Shown here one piece after another: positions 9,170-18,358 of a DNA stretch of 64,000 nt (its first letter is position 1; the number at the start of each line of letters is the position of its first letter). The position numbers were made by a program, and so were the translations under genes. Location of the stretch: the NCBI RefSeq assembly GCF_003173775.1, contig NZ_CP029552.1, positions 2,890,001 to 2,954,000 of the forward strand. Reading direction: 5' to 3'. This DNA is from Methylobacterium sp. 17Sr1-1 (GTDB lineage Bacteria; Pseudomonadota; Alphaproteobacteria; Rhizobiales; Beijerinckiaceae). Under the pieces are notes generated by a model, which did not search any database, was not told the origin of the DNA, and saw nothing but the letters and a program-made list of their open reading frames with translations.

Positions 9170-9228
9170 CTCCCCTCCCCGATGGATCGTCAAGCGAAGC
9201 GGCGGCTCCGGCGGAGCCGCGCCGTTCC

Positions 9229-9873
9229 ATGCCTCCCATGACCGTGGTGCTCCTGCACGGCCTCGGGCGCACGCGGCGCAGCATGGCGCGGCTCGCCTCC
9301 CGTCTCGCCGCGGCCGGCCACCGCGTCGAGACTCTCGATTACCCGTCCCGCCGCCTCGGACTCGCGGCCTGTGCCGTACACCTGCAACCTGCCGTCGCGG
9401 CGATCCGGGCCCGGGCCGGCGTCCCGATCGTCCTCGTCGGGCATTCCATGGGCGGCCTCGTCGCCCGGCACCTCGCCGCGGCCGATCCCGCCCTGGCGGC
9501 CGGCCTCGTGATGCTGGGTACGCCGAACCGCGGCAGCGAGGCGGCCGATTGCGTGTCGACCTTCCGGCTCGGGCGCGCCGTGTTCGGCCCGGCGCTCGGC
9601 GACCTGCGCACCGACGCCGCCGGGGCGATCCCGGTGCCGGCCTGCCCGATGGCCGCGATCGCCGGCACGCGGGCACCGATCCCGCTCTTCCGCACCCGCA
9701 TTCCGCGGCCGCATGACGGCCTGGTCAGCGTGGAGAGCGCGCGGCTCGGCACCGGCGAGCGCTGGCACGCCGTGCCCGCGCATCACACCTGGCTGATGAA
9801 CCATCCCGACACGATGGCGGCGGTCCTGGAGGCCGTGGCGTCCTGGTTGCCTTCGGACGGCCGGGCGGGCTGA
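9229..9873 (+). CDS. Alpha/beta hydrolase (lipase/PGAP1-like)
   Basis: A 214-residue hydrolase. VVLLHGLGRTRRS gives the oxyanion-hole HG motif. GHSMGGLVARH carries the nucleophile Ser73, and MLGTPNRGSE is typical of triacylglycerol-lipase-like members. An aspartate (PHDGLVSVES) and a late histidine (HHTWLMNHPDT) are candidates for the rest of the triad. The start at 9229 (or the ATG at 9238) puts the first strand at the N-terminus; the frame is also open into the tRNA gene upstream, which is an artefact. No signal peptide is seen, so a cytoplasmic esterase is likely; the substrate is unknown. Confidence 0.82.
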   Translation: MPPMTVVLLHGLGRTRRSMARLASRLAAAGHRVETLDYPSRRLGLAACAVHLQPAVAAIRARAGVPIVLVGHSMGGLVARHLAAADPALAAGLVMLGTPNRGSEAADCVSTFRLGRAVFGPALGDLRTDAAGAIPVPACPMAAIAGTRAPIPLFRTRIPRPHDGLVSVESARLGTGERWHAVPAHHTWLMNHPDTMAAVLEAVASWLPSDGRAG

Positions 9874-10031
9874 CCGAGGCGCCGGATCGACGACGCGCCC
9901 GACCAGGCCGATCCTGGGACCGCGACGCCTCGTGCGCTCGCGCACATGACGGCGCGCAAATGCGGGAACGCAAGTCGGCGCGGACGATTTTCCGGCGCAG
10001 GATCACCCCGTGCCCTTGCACGAGCGCTGCC

Positions 10032-10385
10032 ATGATTATCCGGCCTCTCATCGTCGCTGCCGCTTGGGCAGCCTTCTGCTTCACCGCTCAGCCGCACCGG
10101 GAGCAGGTATCGCCCCAGGATCCGGTGCTCCTCTCCGGCATCGAGGCCGACCTCGCCAGCCGCCGCTGCGACGGCGTGCGGATCGATGCCGAGCATTTCC
10201 GGGCCTTCTCGTCGCAGGTCCAGCTCAACCACGCCGACTTCTTCCAGAAGCCCCGCTCCGTCCGCCTCCAGGCCGCCCTCGACGACCTCGACGGCCGCTT
10301 GCGGAGCGACAAGCGGGCGGCCTGCGAGGCGATCTGGGTGGCGTACGGGCCCGGTAGCCCGTTGCAGTTGCTGCGGCGGGGGTGA
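10032..10385 (+). CDS. Small exported protein of unknown function
   Basis: A 117-residue protein starting at the ATG at 10032. The first roughly 20 residues (IIRPLIVAAAWAAFCFTAQ) form a signal peptide. The mature part has two cysteines (SRRCDGV and RAACEAI) that could form a disulfide, separated by a helical region rich in charged residues. I recognise no family. The codon use matches its surroundings. Confidence 0.6.
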   Translation: MIIRPLIVAAAWAAFCFTAQPHREQVSPQDPVLLSGIEADLASRRCDGVRIDAEHFRAFSSQVQLNHADFFQKPRSVRLQAALDDLDGRLRSDKRAACEAIWVAYGPGSPLQLLRRG

Positions 10386-10421
10386 GGCGGCAGTTTCGGG
10401 CGACAGCCAGAATATATCTCA

Positions 10422-10470
10422 CCCCTTTCCCGGAGCTCCTTCCACTTCGTTCCAGTCGTCCGGGAAAGGG
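10422..10470. repeat. Short copy of CCCTTTCCCGG palindrome family
   Basis: Arms CCCCTTTCCCGG and CCGGGAAAGGG flank TTCCACTTCGTTCCAGTCGT. The same sequence block occurs in the larger palindrome at 60315-60499. It lies between the exported protein and the trxA terminator. Confidence 0.75.
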
Positions 10471-10510
10471 TAGAGATTTACGATAACCGGTTCGTACACG
10501 CATCAAAAAG

Positions 10511-10536
10511 AAAGCCCGGCCTCGCGGCCGGGCTTT
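10511..10536 (-). terminator. Rho-independent terminator of trxA
   Basis: Perfect 11-bp stem AAAGCCCGGCC / GGCCGGGCTTT with a 4-nt loop, 26 bp after the trxA stop. On the minus strand it is followed by a T-rich stretch (TTTCTTTTTG). Confidence 0.88.
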
Positions 10537-10562
10537 CTCGTTAATCAACCATCCTGAAGGGC

Positions 10563-10883
10563 TCAGGCGCTGGCCTGGATCCAGCGGAACAGGTCGCCCT
10601 TCGGCGCGGCGCCGACCTTCTGACCGGCGAGCTCGCCACCCTTGAAGATCATCAGGGTCGGGATCGAGCGGATGCCGTACTGGGAGGCGATGCCCGGGTT
10701 CTCGTCCACGTTGACCTTGGCGATCTTCACCCGGCCGTTCATCTCGCTGGAGATCTCCTCCAGGGCCGGGCCGATCGCCCGGCAGGGGCCGCACCACTCG
10801 GCCCAGAAATCGACCACGACGGGCTCGGCCGATTGCAGCACGTCCTGCTCGAAGCTCGCGTCGGTCACCTTCACGGTTGCCAT
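10563..10883 (-). CDS. trxA: Thioredoxin
   Basis: A 106-residue cytoplasmic thioredoxin. The active site WCGPC lies in [18 protein letters not shown], and the cis-proline loop is [15 protein letters not shown]. It reduces protein disulfides such as those of ribonucleotide reductase and PAPS reductase. The start is the ATG at 10883, with AAAGGA at 8 nt; an in-frame TTG lies two codons upstream. It ends at a strong terminator and lies about 140 bp downstream of addA, an order common in alphaproteobacteria. Confidence 0.97.
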   Translation of the reverse strand: MATVKVTDASFEQDVLQSAEPVVVDFWAEWCGPCRAIGPALEEISSEMNGRVKIAKVNVDENPGIASQYGIRSIPTLMIFKGGELAGQKVGAAPKGDLFRWIQASA

Positions 10884-11022
10884 CGCCAAATTCCTTTCGT
10901 CATGAAGCCGGCCGACGGCGCGGACCGGTTCGCGTGAGGGTGAAGGTAAGAACCGGATCGGGGTCGATCAAGCTTGACGGCCACGCCATCCCCACTCTGC
11001 CCGTGTGCTCCCGCACCTCGGG

Positions 11023-14000
11023 TCACGCCAGCGCGCCGAGGGCAGCGTCGCATTCCTCCGGCGTCAGGCGGCGCAAGACCGGCCCCGCGGTCCAGACCAG
11101 GAGCGGCACCAGGGCGCGCCCCGGATAGATCGTGCCGAGGAGGCGGGCATAGAGCGCGACCTGCGCCGCCTGACCCCGCGGCGTCGGCGCGCCGGGGGCC
11201 GGCGGGCGGCCGGTCTTGAAGTCGACGAGCCAGACCGCCTCCTCCGTCACCGCGATGCGGTCGACCCGGCCATGCACCGGGCGCAGTGCGCCGCCGACCG
11301 AGAGACTGCCGGCGAGGGTCACCTCGGCCTGAGCCCGCGGTCCGAACAGCACCGCGAGGTCGGGATCGTCGAGGAGCCGCAGCGCCTCCGCGGCGATTGC
11401 AGCGCGCCTGTCCGCGTCGAGGCCCGGGGCGCGGGCAGCGACGAAGGCCTCGGCCGCCGCCGGGCGTCGCCCGGGGGCGAGGCTCGGGAGATGCTCCAGC
11501 AGGGCGTGGACCAGCACGCCGCGGCGGCGGGCCGCCGGGTCGCTGGAACGGGCTTCCGAGCGGCGCGGCTCGTCGGCGGCACCGAGGCCGGAGGGGCGCA
11601 AGGGGGGCAGCGGCTCGGACTCGGGCACGACCGGGCGGTGCAGCCAGTCCGGCACGGCCTCGGGCGCGGGCGCCGGCACGGCGGTGGCGGGGGACTCCGG
11701 GAGCGCGGCGCCCTCGCGCCAGCTCTCGGCCGGGCCGTAGGGCATCTCCGCCACCTCGACGCCGCCGAAGGACGCGACGAGGCCGCGGCGGATCATCTCG
11801 CACCAGGCCTCGGCCGGGGTCTCCTTGTCGTTGTTCGCGTACGGCGCGACCACCAGCCGGTCCTTGGCCCGGGTCATCGCGACGTAGAGCAGGCGGTTGT
11901 GCTCCTCGCCGGCCTTGGCGTGGAGGGCGTCGCGGGCGGTCCCGACCGCCGGGCTGTCATGGGCCTTGGCGCTCGACCAGACCGGCACGGTGCTGCCATC
12001 CGCGAGCCGCATCGGGATCAGCGGCGGATCGCGGCCGAGCGCGTCGCAGCCGTCGAGCACCAGCACCAGCGGCGCCTCCAGCCCCTTGGCGCCGTGCACC
12101 GTCATCACCCGCACCTCGTCGCGGGGCGAATCGAGGTCGCGCTTCACCGTGTGGCCGCCGGCGTCGCGCCCGCCGCTCGGGGCGTAGCGGGAGAGGAACC
12201 CGGTGAGCGAGGGCGCGTCGGGTCCGGCCTCGGCCTGGGCCGCCGCCGTGAGAAAGACGTCGATGGCGTCGCCCGCCTCGCCGCCGAGGCGCTGCACCAG
12301 CAGCGCCCGGCCGCCCCGGGGTCCCAGAAGCTCGGCGTAGAAGCCGAAGGGCCCGTGCGCCCGGGCGAGCGCTGCCCAGCCGTCGAGGGCATCGCGGCCG
12401 CGCAGAGCCGCCGGATCGCCCGCTTCCGCGCGGCGGCGCAAGGCCGCGACCAGCGACTCGGCCGGATCGCGGCCCGCCGCTATGCCGACGAGGTCGTCGT
12501 CGGTGAGGCCGACGAGCGGCGTCTTGAGGGCGGTCGCGAGCGTCAGGTCGTCCTGCGGCAGCAGGGCGGCACGGCCCGCCGCCACGAGGTCGAGGACCGC
12601 GATATGAGCGGCGATGTCGAGGCGGTCCTGGCCCGCCACCGGCACGCCCTCGGCCTTGAGCGCCCGGATCACCCCCTCGAAGGCCGCCGAGCGCTTGCGC
12701 ACCAGGATCAGGACCTCGCCCGGCCGCCAGACCCGGCCGGATTCGTCGCCCGAGGTGGTCCAGAGCCGCACGGCCTTCGCGACCCGGCGCGCCGTGACGA
12801 GCGCCGGGGCTCCGGCCTCGATCGCGTCCACCGGGTGGGTCCAGGCGTCGGGCTCCTCCTCGGCGCTCGGCCGCTCGACCGGCCACAGCTCGACCTGGCC
12901 CGGCGCCCGCACCCGGGCGGTCGAATGCACGGTGCCGATCGCCGTGTCGCCGAAGGACAGGCCGCGGTAATGGTCCTCGATCCCGAAGGTGGCGTCGACC
13001 GCCCGCAGCACCCCGATCGCCGAGCGGAAAGACAGGGTGAGGCCGACATCGGCGAAGGGCAGGCCGGCCCCTTCCGCGTCGCGCCGCCAGGCCCGACGCG
13101 TGGTCTCGAACTCTTCCGGCGCCGCGCCCTGGAAGCTGTAGATCGACTGCTTCGGGTCGCCGACGGCGAAGCGCGTGCGGGAAAGGCCGCTGCCCACCTC
13201 GCGGGCGCCGTCGCCGGCGCAGAAATCCTCGGTGATCCGGCGCAGGATCTCCCATTGCTGCGGGTTGGTGTCCTGCGCCTCGTCGATCAGCACGTGGTCG
13301 ACGCCGCGGTCGAGCTTGTACAGCACCCAGGCCGAATCGACCCGGGTCAGCAGGTCCAGCGTCTTGTGGATCAGGTCGTCGAAATCGAGGGCGCCGAGCC
13401 GCGCCTTCTGCGCCTCCATCCGGCGGTGGATCTCGGCCGCCAGCGTGAACAGGGCCTCGGTGCGGTGATACGCCCGAGCCGCCTTGAGGCGGTCGCGCAG
13501 GCTCGCCAGCCGCGCCTGCTCGGCGAGCAGGGCCTCCTTGGCCGCCATCGGCACCGCCTTGGTGCCGAGCGATGCGGCCGCATAGGCGTCGCCCTCGCCC
13601 TCGTCCTTGAAGAAGGCCGCGAGCAGGAGCGTCAGCCGGGCCGGGCCGGTGGCGGCGGCGGCCAGCGCCAGGGCGTCCGCGCGCTTCTCGTCGGTGGCCT
13701 TGCCCGTGCGCAGGGCCTGGATCAACCCGGCGAGGTCGGGCCCGCCATCGAGCATCCGCGCCTCGATCGCCCCCAGGGTCTCGCCGGGGGCCAGCCCGAG
13801 GGCGCCGCGCAGGGCGTCGAGGCGGGCCGGCAACCCGTCCTTGTGCCCGATCAGGCCGCGATGCTGCACCGCCGCCGTCATCGCCCGGCGCAAGGCCTCG
13901 CCCGCCGCCTCGGGAGCGACCAGGCTCAGCGCCGCGGCCAGATTCGGATGGTGCGTGTCGACCGCGTCGGCGAGCACGTTGTCGATGGTCCGGTCGATCG

Positions 14001-14478
14001 CCTCGCGGGTCTGGGCTTCGTCCAGCACCACGAAGCGGGCCGGCACGTTGGCCTCGAACGGCACGAGGTGGAGCAGGCGCTCGCAGAGCGCGTGCAGGGT
14101 CTCGATCTTGAGCCCGCCCGGCGTCTCGACCGCCCGGGCGAACAGGCGCCGCGCCCGGCGCAAGGTCGCGCCGTCCGGCGCCTCGCCCTCCAGGGCGGTC
14201 AGCTCCTCGCGCAAGCGCGCCTCGTCGAGGGTGACCCAGCGGCCGAGCCGCTCGAACACCCGGATCGCCATGTTGGCGGCGGCGGCCTTCGTGAAGGTGA
14301 GGCAGAGGATCTTGGCCGGGGCCGCGCCGTGCAGCAGCAGGCGCACCACCCGGTCGGTGAGCACCTTGGTCTTGCCCGCCCCCGCATTGGCCGACACCCA
14401 GGCCGAGGCCCGCGGATCCGCCGCCCGCCGCTGCGCCGCCTGCGTCAGGCCGTCGACGACGAACCCCTCGATACCCAT
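11023..14478 (-). CDS. addA: Double-strand break repair helicase-nuclease AddA
   Basis: A 1151-residue UvrD-type helicase/nuclease subunit that, with AddB, processes DNA double-strand breaks for recombination. Walker A is SANAGAGKTKV near residue 30, motif II is LIDEAQDTNPQQW, later helicase motifs include VGDPKQSIYSFQGA and VMTVHGAKGLEAPLV, and MTRAKDRLVV is the motif VI region. The C-terminal PD-(D/E)xK nuclease core is seen in WLVDFKTGRPP. The ATG at 14478 follows GGGAG at 6 nt; the open frame goes 15 codons further without support. AddB, normally the upstream neighbour, is not in this window. trxA follows. Confidence 0.95.
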   Translation of the reverse strand: MGIEGFVVDGLTQAAQRRAADPRASAWVSANAGAGKTKVLTDRVVRLLLHGAAPAKILCLTFTKAAAANMAIRVFERLGRWVTLDEARLREELTALEGEAPDGATLRRARRLFARAVETPGGLKIETLHALCERLLHLVPFEANVPARFVVLDEAQTREAIDRTIDNVLADAVDTHHPNLAAALSLVAPEAAGEALRRAMTAAVQHRGLIGHKDGLPARLDALRGALGLAPGETLGAIEARMLDGGPDLAGLIQALRTGKATDEKRADALALAAAATGPARLTLLLAAFFKDEGEGDAYAAASLGTKAVPMAAKEALLAEQARLASLRDRLKAARAYHRTEALFTLAAEIHRRMEAQKARLGALDFDDLIHKTLDLLTRVDSAWVLYKLDRGVDHVLIDEAQDTNPQQWEILRRITEDFCAGDGAREVGSGLSRTRFAVGDPKQSIYSFQGAAPEEFETTRRAWRRDAEGAGLPFADVGLTLSFRSAIGVLRAVDATFGIEDHYRGLSFGDTAIGTVHSTARVRAPGQVELWPVERPSAEEEPDAWTHPVDAIEAGAPALVTARRVAKAVRLWTTSGDESGRVWRPGEVLILVRKRSAAFEGVIRALKAEGVPVAGQDRLDIAAHIAVLDLVAAGRAALLPQDDLTLATALKTPLVGLTDDDLVGIAAGRDPAESLVAALRRRAEAGDPAALRGRDALDGWAALARAHGPFGFYAELLGPRGGRALLVQRLGGEAGDAIDVFLTAAAQAEAGPDAPSLTGFLSRYAPSGGRDAGGHTVKRDLDSPRDEVRVMTVHGAKGLEAPLVLVLDGCDALGRDPPLIPMRLADGSTVPVWSSAKAHDSPAVGTARDALHAKAGEEHNRLLYVAMTRAKDRLVVAPYANNDKETPAEAWCEMIRRGLVASFGGVEVAEMPYGPAESWREGAALPESPATAVPAPAPEAVPDWLHRPVVPESEPLPPLRPSGLGAADEPRRSEARSSDPAARRRGVLVHALLEHLPSLAPGRRPAAAEAFVAARAPGLDADRRAAIAAEALRLLDDPDLAVLFGPRAQAEVTLAGSLSVGGALRPVHGRVDRIAVTEEAVWLVDFKTGRPPAPGAPTPRGQAAQVALYARLLGTIYPGRALVPLLVWTAGPVLRRLTPEECDAALGALA

Positions 14479-14868
14479 TCGAACTCCCGCTGCGGCCCGG
14501 CGACCATCCTGCCGCGGTCGCACTCAACGGGGCGTTGCCTCAAGCGGCGTCGGGGGGCGGCGCACAGGGATTTCGGGGAGCGTGGCGGCAGGGGCACAGG
14601 GGCGGCCTGTGCGGTGATCGTCGGGTTTCGGGTGAAGCGCGGGGAGAGGGGAAACCCGTGCTTCCTCGAGACAGACCGGACGTCCCGGCCACGCACCAGT
14701 CGAGGTGCGCCGGCGCACGTTCCGATGCCCTCGTCTCAATCGCGCCTGAGCGATTGGTGCGGTGCGGTGAACTTTCCGCAGCGTCCGCCGTTTTACGTTA
14801 GAGTCGCCCGCCGGCCGCGCGGGCGGTCCGCGGCGGGCATCGACCAACCCGGCACAGCGAGATCCTCG
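14479..14868. other. Non-coding interval between addA and the small membrane ORF
   Basis: 390 bp with no convincing gene; open frames here lack domain-like composition and ribosome-binding sites. No remnant of addB was recognised. The right end holds a possible promoter (14768-14792). Confidence 0.6.
14768..14792 (+). promoter_or_regulatory. Possible EcfG (general stress) promoter
   Basis: TGAAC, 16 bp, then CGTT. This is one mismatch from the alphaproteobacterial general-stress consensus GGAAC-N16/17-CGTT and lies about 75 bp before a 30-codon membrane ORF. Short motifs like this occur by chance. Confidence 0.35.
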
Positions 14869-14961
14869 ATGCTCAAGACCATCACCTACGCGATGATCGG
14901 CGTCCTGGCCTGCGGGCTGATGGTGGCCGTTGTCGGCGCCTCCGGCGTCATCGGCGGCTAA
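14869..14961 (+). CDS. 30-residue single-helix membrane peptide
   Basis: A tiny ORF (ATG 14869, TAA 14959-14961) encoding one hydrophobic helix: MLKTITYAMIGVL, then small residues (GASGVIGG). A strong hairpin terminator follows 10 bp after the stop, and an EcfG-like promoter lies upstream, so it sits in its own transcription unit. No family is recognised; small membrane peptides of this type are often missed by gene finders. The ribosome-binding site is weak (GCGAGA). Confidence 0.5.
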   Translation: MLKTITYAMIGVLACGLMVAVVGASGVIGG

Positions 14962-14971
14962 GGAATGCTGA

Positions 14972-15001
14972 GGGCCCGCCCCCGCGTCCGGGGGCGGGCC
15001 C
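14972..15001. terminator. Bidirectional hairpin terminator
   Basis: Stem GGGCCCGCCCCCG / CGGGGGCGGGCCC with a 4-nt loop, followed by CTTTCTCC. It lies between the small ORF and the convergent HlyD gene and can serve both. Confidence 0.85.
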
Positions 15002-15007
15002 TTTCTC

Positions 15008-16315
15008 CTACTTCTCCCGGAAGGCCCGGGCGACCTGGTCGGACAACGGCTTGACGAAGAAGCTCATCACCGTGCGGGACTGCGTCTGGATGAAGGCCTC
15101 GACCGGCATGCCGGGGGTGAGCCGCACCGTGCCGAGGCGCTTCAGCTCGGATTCCGCCACGGCGACCCGGGTGGTGTAGGCGCTCTGGCCGGTGCGCGGA
15201 TCGGTGGTCAGGTCGGGGGAGATCCGCGAGACCGTCCCCATGATCACCGGCGTGGTGCGCTGGTTGAAGGCCGAGAACCGCAAGGTGGCGGCCTGGCCGA
15301 CATGGACCTGATCGATGTCCTGCGGCGCGAGCTTGGCCTCGACGGTCAGGTGATCGGCGGTCGGCACGATCTGCATGATCTCGGCGCCGGGCGCCACGAC
15401 GCCGCCCACCGTGTGGACCGCGAGCTGATGGACGAGGCCGTCCTGCGGCGCCCGGATCTCGACGCGCTTCAACTGGTCCTCGGCGGCGATGCGCCGCTCG
15501 GCGTATTCCGACATCTTGCTGCGGATCTCGGCCAGTTCCTTGCCGACCTCGGTGCGCAAATCCTGGTCGATCTGCAGGATCTGCAGCCGCGTCTCGGTGA
15601 TGCGGCCGCGCACCTGGGCGATGGTGGAGACGAGCGTCCCCTTCTCGCCCTCCAGCCGGGCGAGGTCGCGTTCGAGGGCGCTCACCCGCTGGATCGGCAC
15701 CAGCTTCTTCTCCCACAGGTCGCGCACCCCGCCGAGCTCGCGCTCGATCAAAACAATCTCCCGGGCCTTGGCGGCGATCTGCTCGTCGAGGCCGCGGATC
15801 TGCTCGGCGAGCTGGCCGACGCGCTCGGCGAGCTGGGACTTCTGGCCCTCCCGGGCGCTCCCGCGCGTCTGGAACAGGCGGCGCTCGCCGTTCATCAGCC
15901 CGGCCACTACCGGGTCGGCGGCACGCGCGATCAGCTCGCCTGGGAAGGCGACGTCGTCGGTGCCGTCGCGCTCGGCCTCAAGGCGGGCGCGCCGCGCGGT
16001 CGATTCGTCGATCGAGCGGGTGACGATGGCGAGGTTGGCTTGCAGCACCGTCTCGTCGAGGCGAAGCAACACGTCGCCGGCGGCGACCCGGTCGCCGTTC
16101 TTCACCCGCAACTCGCCGACGACGCCGCCGGTCGGATGCTGCACCTTCTTGACGTCGGATTCGACCACCAGCGAGCCGGCGGTGACGACGGCGCCGGAGA
16201 ACTCGGCGAGCGCGGCCCAGCCGCCGGCGCCGACGAACAGGAGGAGGCCGCCGACCACGCCGGCGAGCAGATGACGGCGGATCGAAGCCTGGGTCTCGGG
16301 AGCGATCGGATTCAT
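15008..16315 (-). CDS. HlyD-family T1SS periplasmic adaptor (PrtE-like)
   Basis: A 435-residue membrane-fusion protein. One N-terminal transmembrane helix (LLAGVVGGLLLFVGAGGWAA) is followed by a biotinyl-lipoyl-like segment (GGVVGELRVKNGDRVAAGDV), a long coiled-coil hairpin (about residues 100-270), and the second lipoyl half plus beta barrel (RAPQDGLVHQLAVHTVGGVV, then GMPVEAFIQTQSRT). It links the inner-membrane ABC ATPase to a TolC-type outer-membrane channel. Its ATG overlaps the stop of the ATPase gene by one base (TGATG), so the two are translationally coupled. No TolC homologue lies nearby. Confidence 0.93.
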   Translation of the reverse strand: MNPIAPETQASIRRHLLAGVVGGLLLFVGAGGWAALAEFSGAVVTAGSLVVESDVKKVQHPTGGVVGELRVKNGDRVAAGDVLLRLDETVLQANLAIVTRSIDESTARRARLEAERDGTDDVAFPGELIARAADPVVAGLMNGERRLFQTRGSAREGQKSQLAERVGQLAEQIRGLDEQIAAKAREIVLIERELGGVRDLWEKKLVPIQRVSALERDLARLEGEKGTLVSTIAQVRGRITETRLQILQIDQDLRTEVGKELAEIRSKMSEYAERRIAAEDQLKRVEIRAPQDGLVHQLAVHTVGGVVAPGAEIMQIVPTADHLTVEAKLAPQDIDQVHVGQAATLRFSAFNQRTTPVIMGTVSRISPDLTTDPRTGQSAYTTRVAVAESELKRLGTVRLTPGMPVEAFIQTQSRTVMSFFVKPLSDQVARAFREK

Positions 16316-18267
16316 CACGCGCGCCCTCCCTGGGCGACCTTGAGGGAGAAGCCGGGCGCGAAGCTCGCCGAGCCGGCCTGCATCGGCTGCATCGGGCGCG
16401 GCCGGTTGAGGGCGGGCAGCACCTCGTCGCGGGGGCCGAGCGCCTGCACGCGGCCATGGGCCATCACCATCACTTGGTCGACCGCCGCGAGGGCGCTCGG
16501 CCGGTGGGCGATCACCACCACGATGCCGCCGCGGGCCCGCACCCCGGCGATCGCCTCGGTGAGCGCGGCCTCGCCCTCCTGGTCGAGGTTCGAGTTCGGC
16601 TCGTCGAGCACCACCAGGAAGGGCTCGCCGTAGAGGGCGCGGGCGAGCGCCAGGCGCTGGCGCTGGCCGGCGGAGAGGAGCGCGCCGCGCTCGCCGATCT
16701 GGGTCTGGTAGCCGTCCGGCAGGGCGAGGATCAGGTCGTGGACTCGCGCGGCCCTGGCCGCCGCGATGATGCCCTCGGCCTCGGCGCCGGGCCGGAAGCG
16801 CGCGATGTTGGCCGCGACCGTGCCGGGAAACAGCTCGACCTCCTGCGGCAGGTAGCCGACATGGCGGCCGAGATCCTGCGGCCGCCACTGGTCGAGGCGG
16901 GCGCCGTCGAGGCGCACCGCGCCGCGGTCGGCGGGCCAGATCCCGACGAGGAGACGCGCGAGCGACGACTTGCCGGACGCGCTGTGGCCGACGATGCCGA
17001 GCCCCTGCCCCGGCCGGAGCGTCAGGCTGACGTCGAGGGCGGTGAGGCGCTGGCCCCCGGGCGGGCCGACGCTCGCCTGCTCGACGGTGAGGCTGTCGCG
17101 CGGCGCTGGCAGGGTCAGGCCCTCCGGCTCCGGGCCTGCGGCCGAGAGGGCGCTGCCGAGATGGCGCCAGCACTCGCGGGCGGCGGAGAAGGTCTTCCAG
17201 TAGCCGATGGCCTGGTCGATCGGCGCCAGCGCCCGGGCGCTCAGGATCGAGCCGGCGATGATGACGCCGGCCGTGGCTTCCTGGCGGATCACCAGGAAGG
17301 CGCCGACGCCGAGCACCGCCGATTGCAGCACCACCCGCAGCACCTTCGAGGTGTTGTGGATCGCCCCCGTGATCTCGGCGGTGCGCTCCTGGGTAGCGTG
17401 CGAGGCGGCGTTGACCTTCGACCACAGGCCGGCGAGGTCGGGCTCCATGCCCATCGCCCGCACGGTCTCGGCGTTGCGCCGGCTCGCCTCGGCGACGAAG
17501 CCGCGGGCGGCGGAGGCCTCGCGGGCGTCGCGGGCGTGATGGCGGGTGAGGATCTCGGCGAGGATCGTCAGGCCGACGAGCGCCAGGGCGCCGAGGAGCG
17601 CAGTCAGGCCGATCCAGACGTGGAAGGCGAAGAGCAGGCCGAGATAGACCGGGATCCAGGGCAGGTCGAACAGCGCGCCGGGACCGCCGCCGGCCAGCGC
17701 CGACCGGATCTGGTCGAGGTCGCGCATCGGGCGCAGGCCGTCGGCTTCCGCCCGTCCGCGCAAGGGCAGGGTGACGACGGCGCGGAAGACCTGCCGGCTC
17801 AGGGATTCGTCGAAGGCGCGGCCGGCCCGCAGGAGCAGGCGCGAGCGGATCAGGTCGAAGTAGCCCTGGCCCAGATAGAGCACCAGCACGATCAGGCTCA
17901 GGCCCACCAGCGTCGGCACGCTGCGGCTCGGGATCACCCGGTCGTAGACTTCGAGCATGTAGAACGAGCCGGCGAGCGCCAGCAGGTTGACCGCGCCGCT
18001 GAGCACGGCGACGCCGAGGACGACGTGGCGCAGCCGCGCCAGGGCCGCCACCATCGGCGGCGCCGAGGCGGCCCGGGACCGGCCGAGGCCGAAGGCCGTC
18101 AGCGCGTCCTGCCGGAGGCCGTCCTCGGGGGGTTCGGTCGTGCCGGCGGGGGCGGAGGCGAAGCGGTCGCGCACCCGGTTCAAGGCCGGCGCTGCAAGCC
18201 TCTGGGCGGCGTCGCGGGCGCGCCGGACGGCGCCGGCCGTCGGGAGGTGGGAAGCGGAGGATGTCAT
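16315..18267 (-). CDS. Type I secretion ABC permease/ATPase (PrtD-like)
   Basis: A 650-residue inner-membrane exporter half-transporter. An N-terminal extension of about 85 residues precedes the membrane domain, which begins near SGAVNLLALAGSFYMLEVYD, the characteristic PrtD-type segment. There is no C39 domain. The nucleotide-binding domain has Walker A GHSASGKSS, the signature LSAGQRQRLALARAL, Walker B FLVVLDEPNSNLD and the switch His in VVIAHRPSA. PrtD/AprD-type systems usually export proteases, lipases and other proteins with C-terminal signals. Its likely cargo is the CBM60 protein directly upstream on the same strand. The ATG at 18267 gives a usual-looking N-terminus but lacks a strong ribosome-binding site. 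Confidence 0.93.
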   Translation of the reverse strand: MTSSASHLPTAGAVRRARDAAQRLAAPALNRVRDRFASAPAGTTEPPEDGLRQDALTAFGLGRSRAASAPPMVAALARLRHVVLGVAVLSGAVNLLALAGSFYMLEVYDRVIPSRSVPTLVGLSLIVLVLYLGQGYFDLIRSRLLLRAGRAFDESLSRQVFRAVVTLPLRGRAEADGLRPMRDLDQIRSALAGGGPGALFDLPWIPVYLGLLFAFHVWIGLTALLGALALVGLTILAEILTRHHARDAREASAARGFVAEASRRNAETVRAMGMEPDLAGLWSKVNAASHATQERTAEITGAIHNTSKVLRVVLQSAVLGVGAFLVIRQEATAGVIIAGSILSARALAPIDQAIGYWKTFSAARECWRHLGSALSAAGPEPEGLTLPAPRDSLTVEQASVGPPGGQRLTALDVSLTLRPGQGLGIVGHSASGKSSLARLLVGIWPADRGAVRLDGARLDQWRPQDLGRHVGYLPQEVELFPGTVAANIARFRPGAEAEGIIAAARAARVHDLILALPDGYQTQIGERGALLSAGQRQRLALARALYGEPFLVVLDEPNSNLDQEGEAALTEAIAGVRARGGIVVVIAHRPSALAAVDQVMVMAHGRVQALGPRDEVLPALNRPRPMQPMQAGSASFAPGFSLKVAQGGRA

Positions 18268-18358
18268 GGGGCGCGGTGGGCTCCGGTCGTCGGCGCGCGG
18301 CAACGGGCCCGGATCGGGGCGGGCGGCGCGGCGGATGCAAGGGAAACGAATTCCGGTT

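Noticed and set aside
11005..14961. 1318-codon plus-strand frame opposite addA.
   Set aside because: Composition is Arg/Gly/Ala-rich without domains; only its last 30 codons look like a real gene, with its own ATG at 14869.
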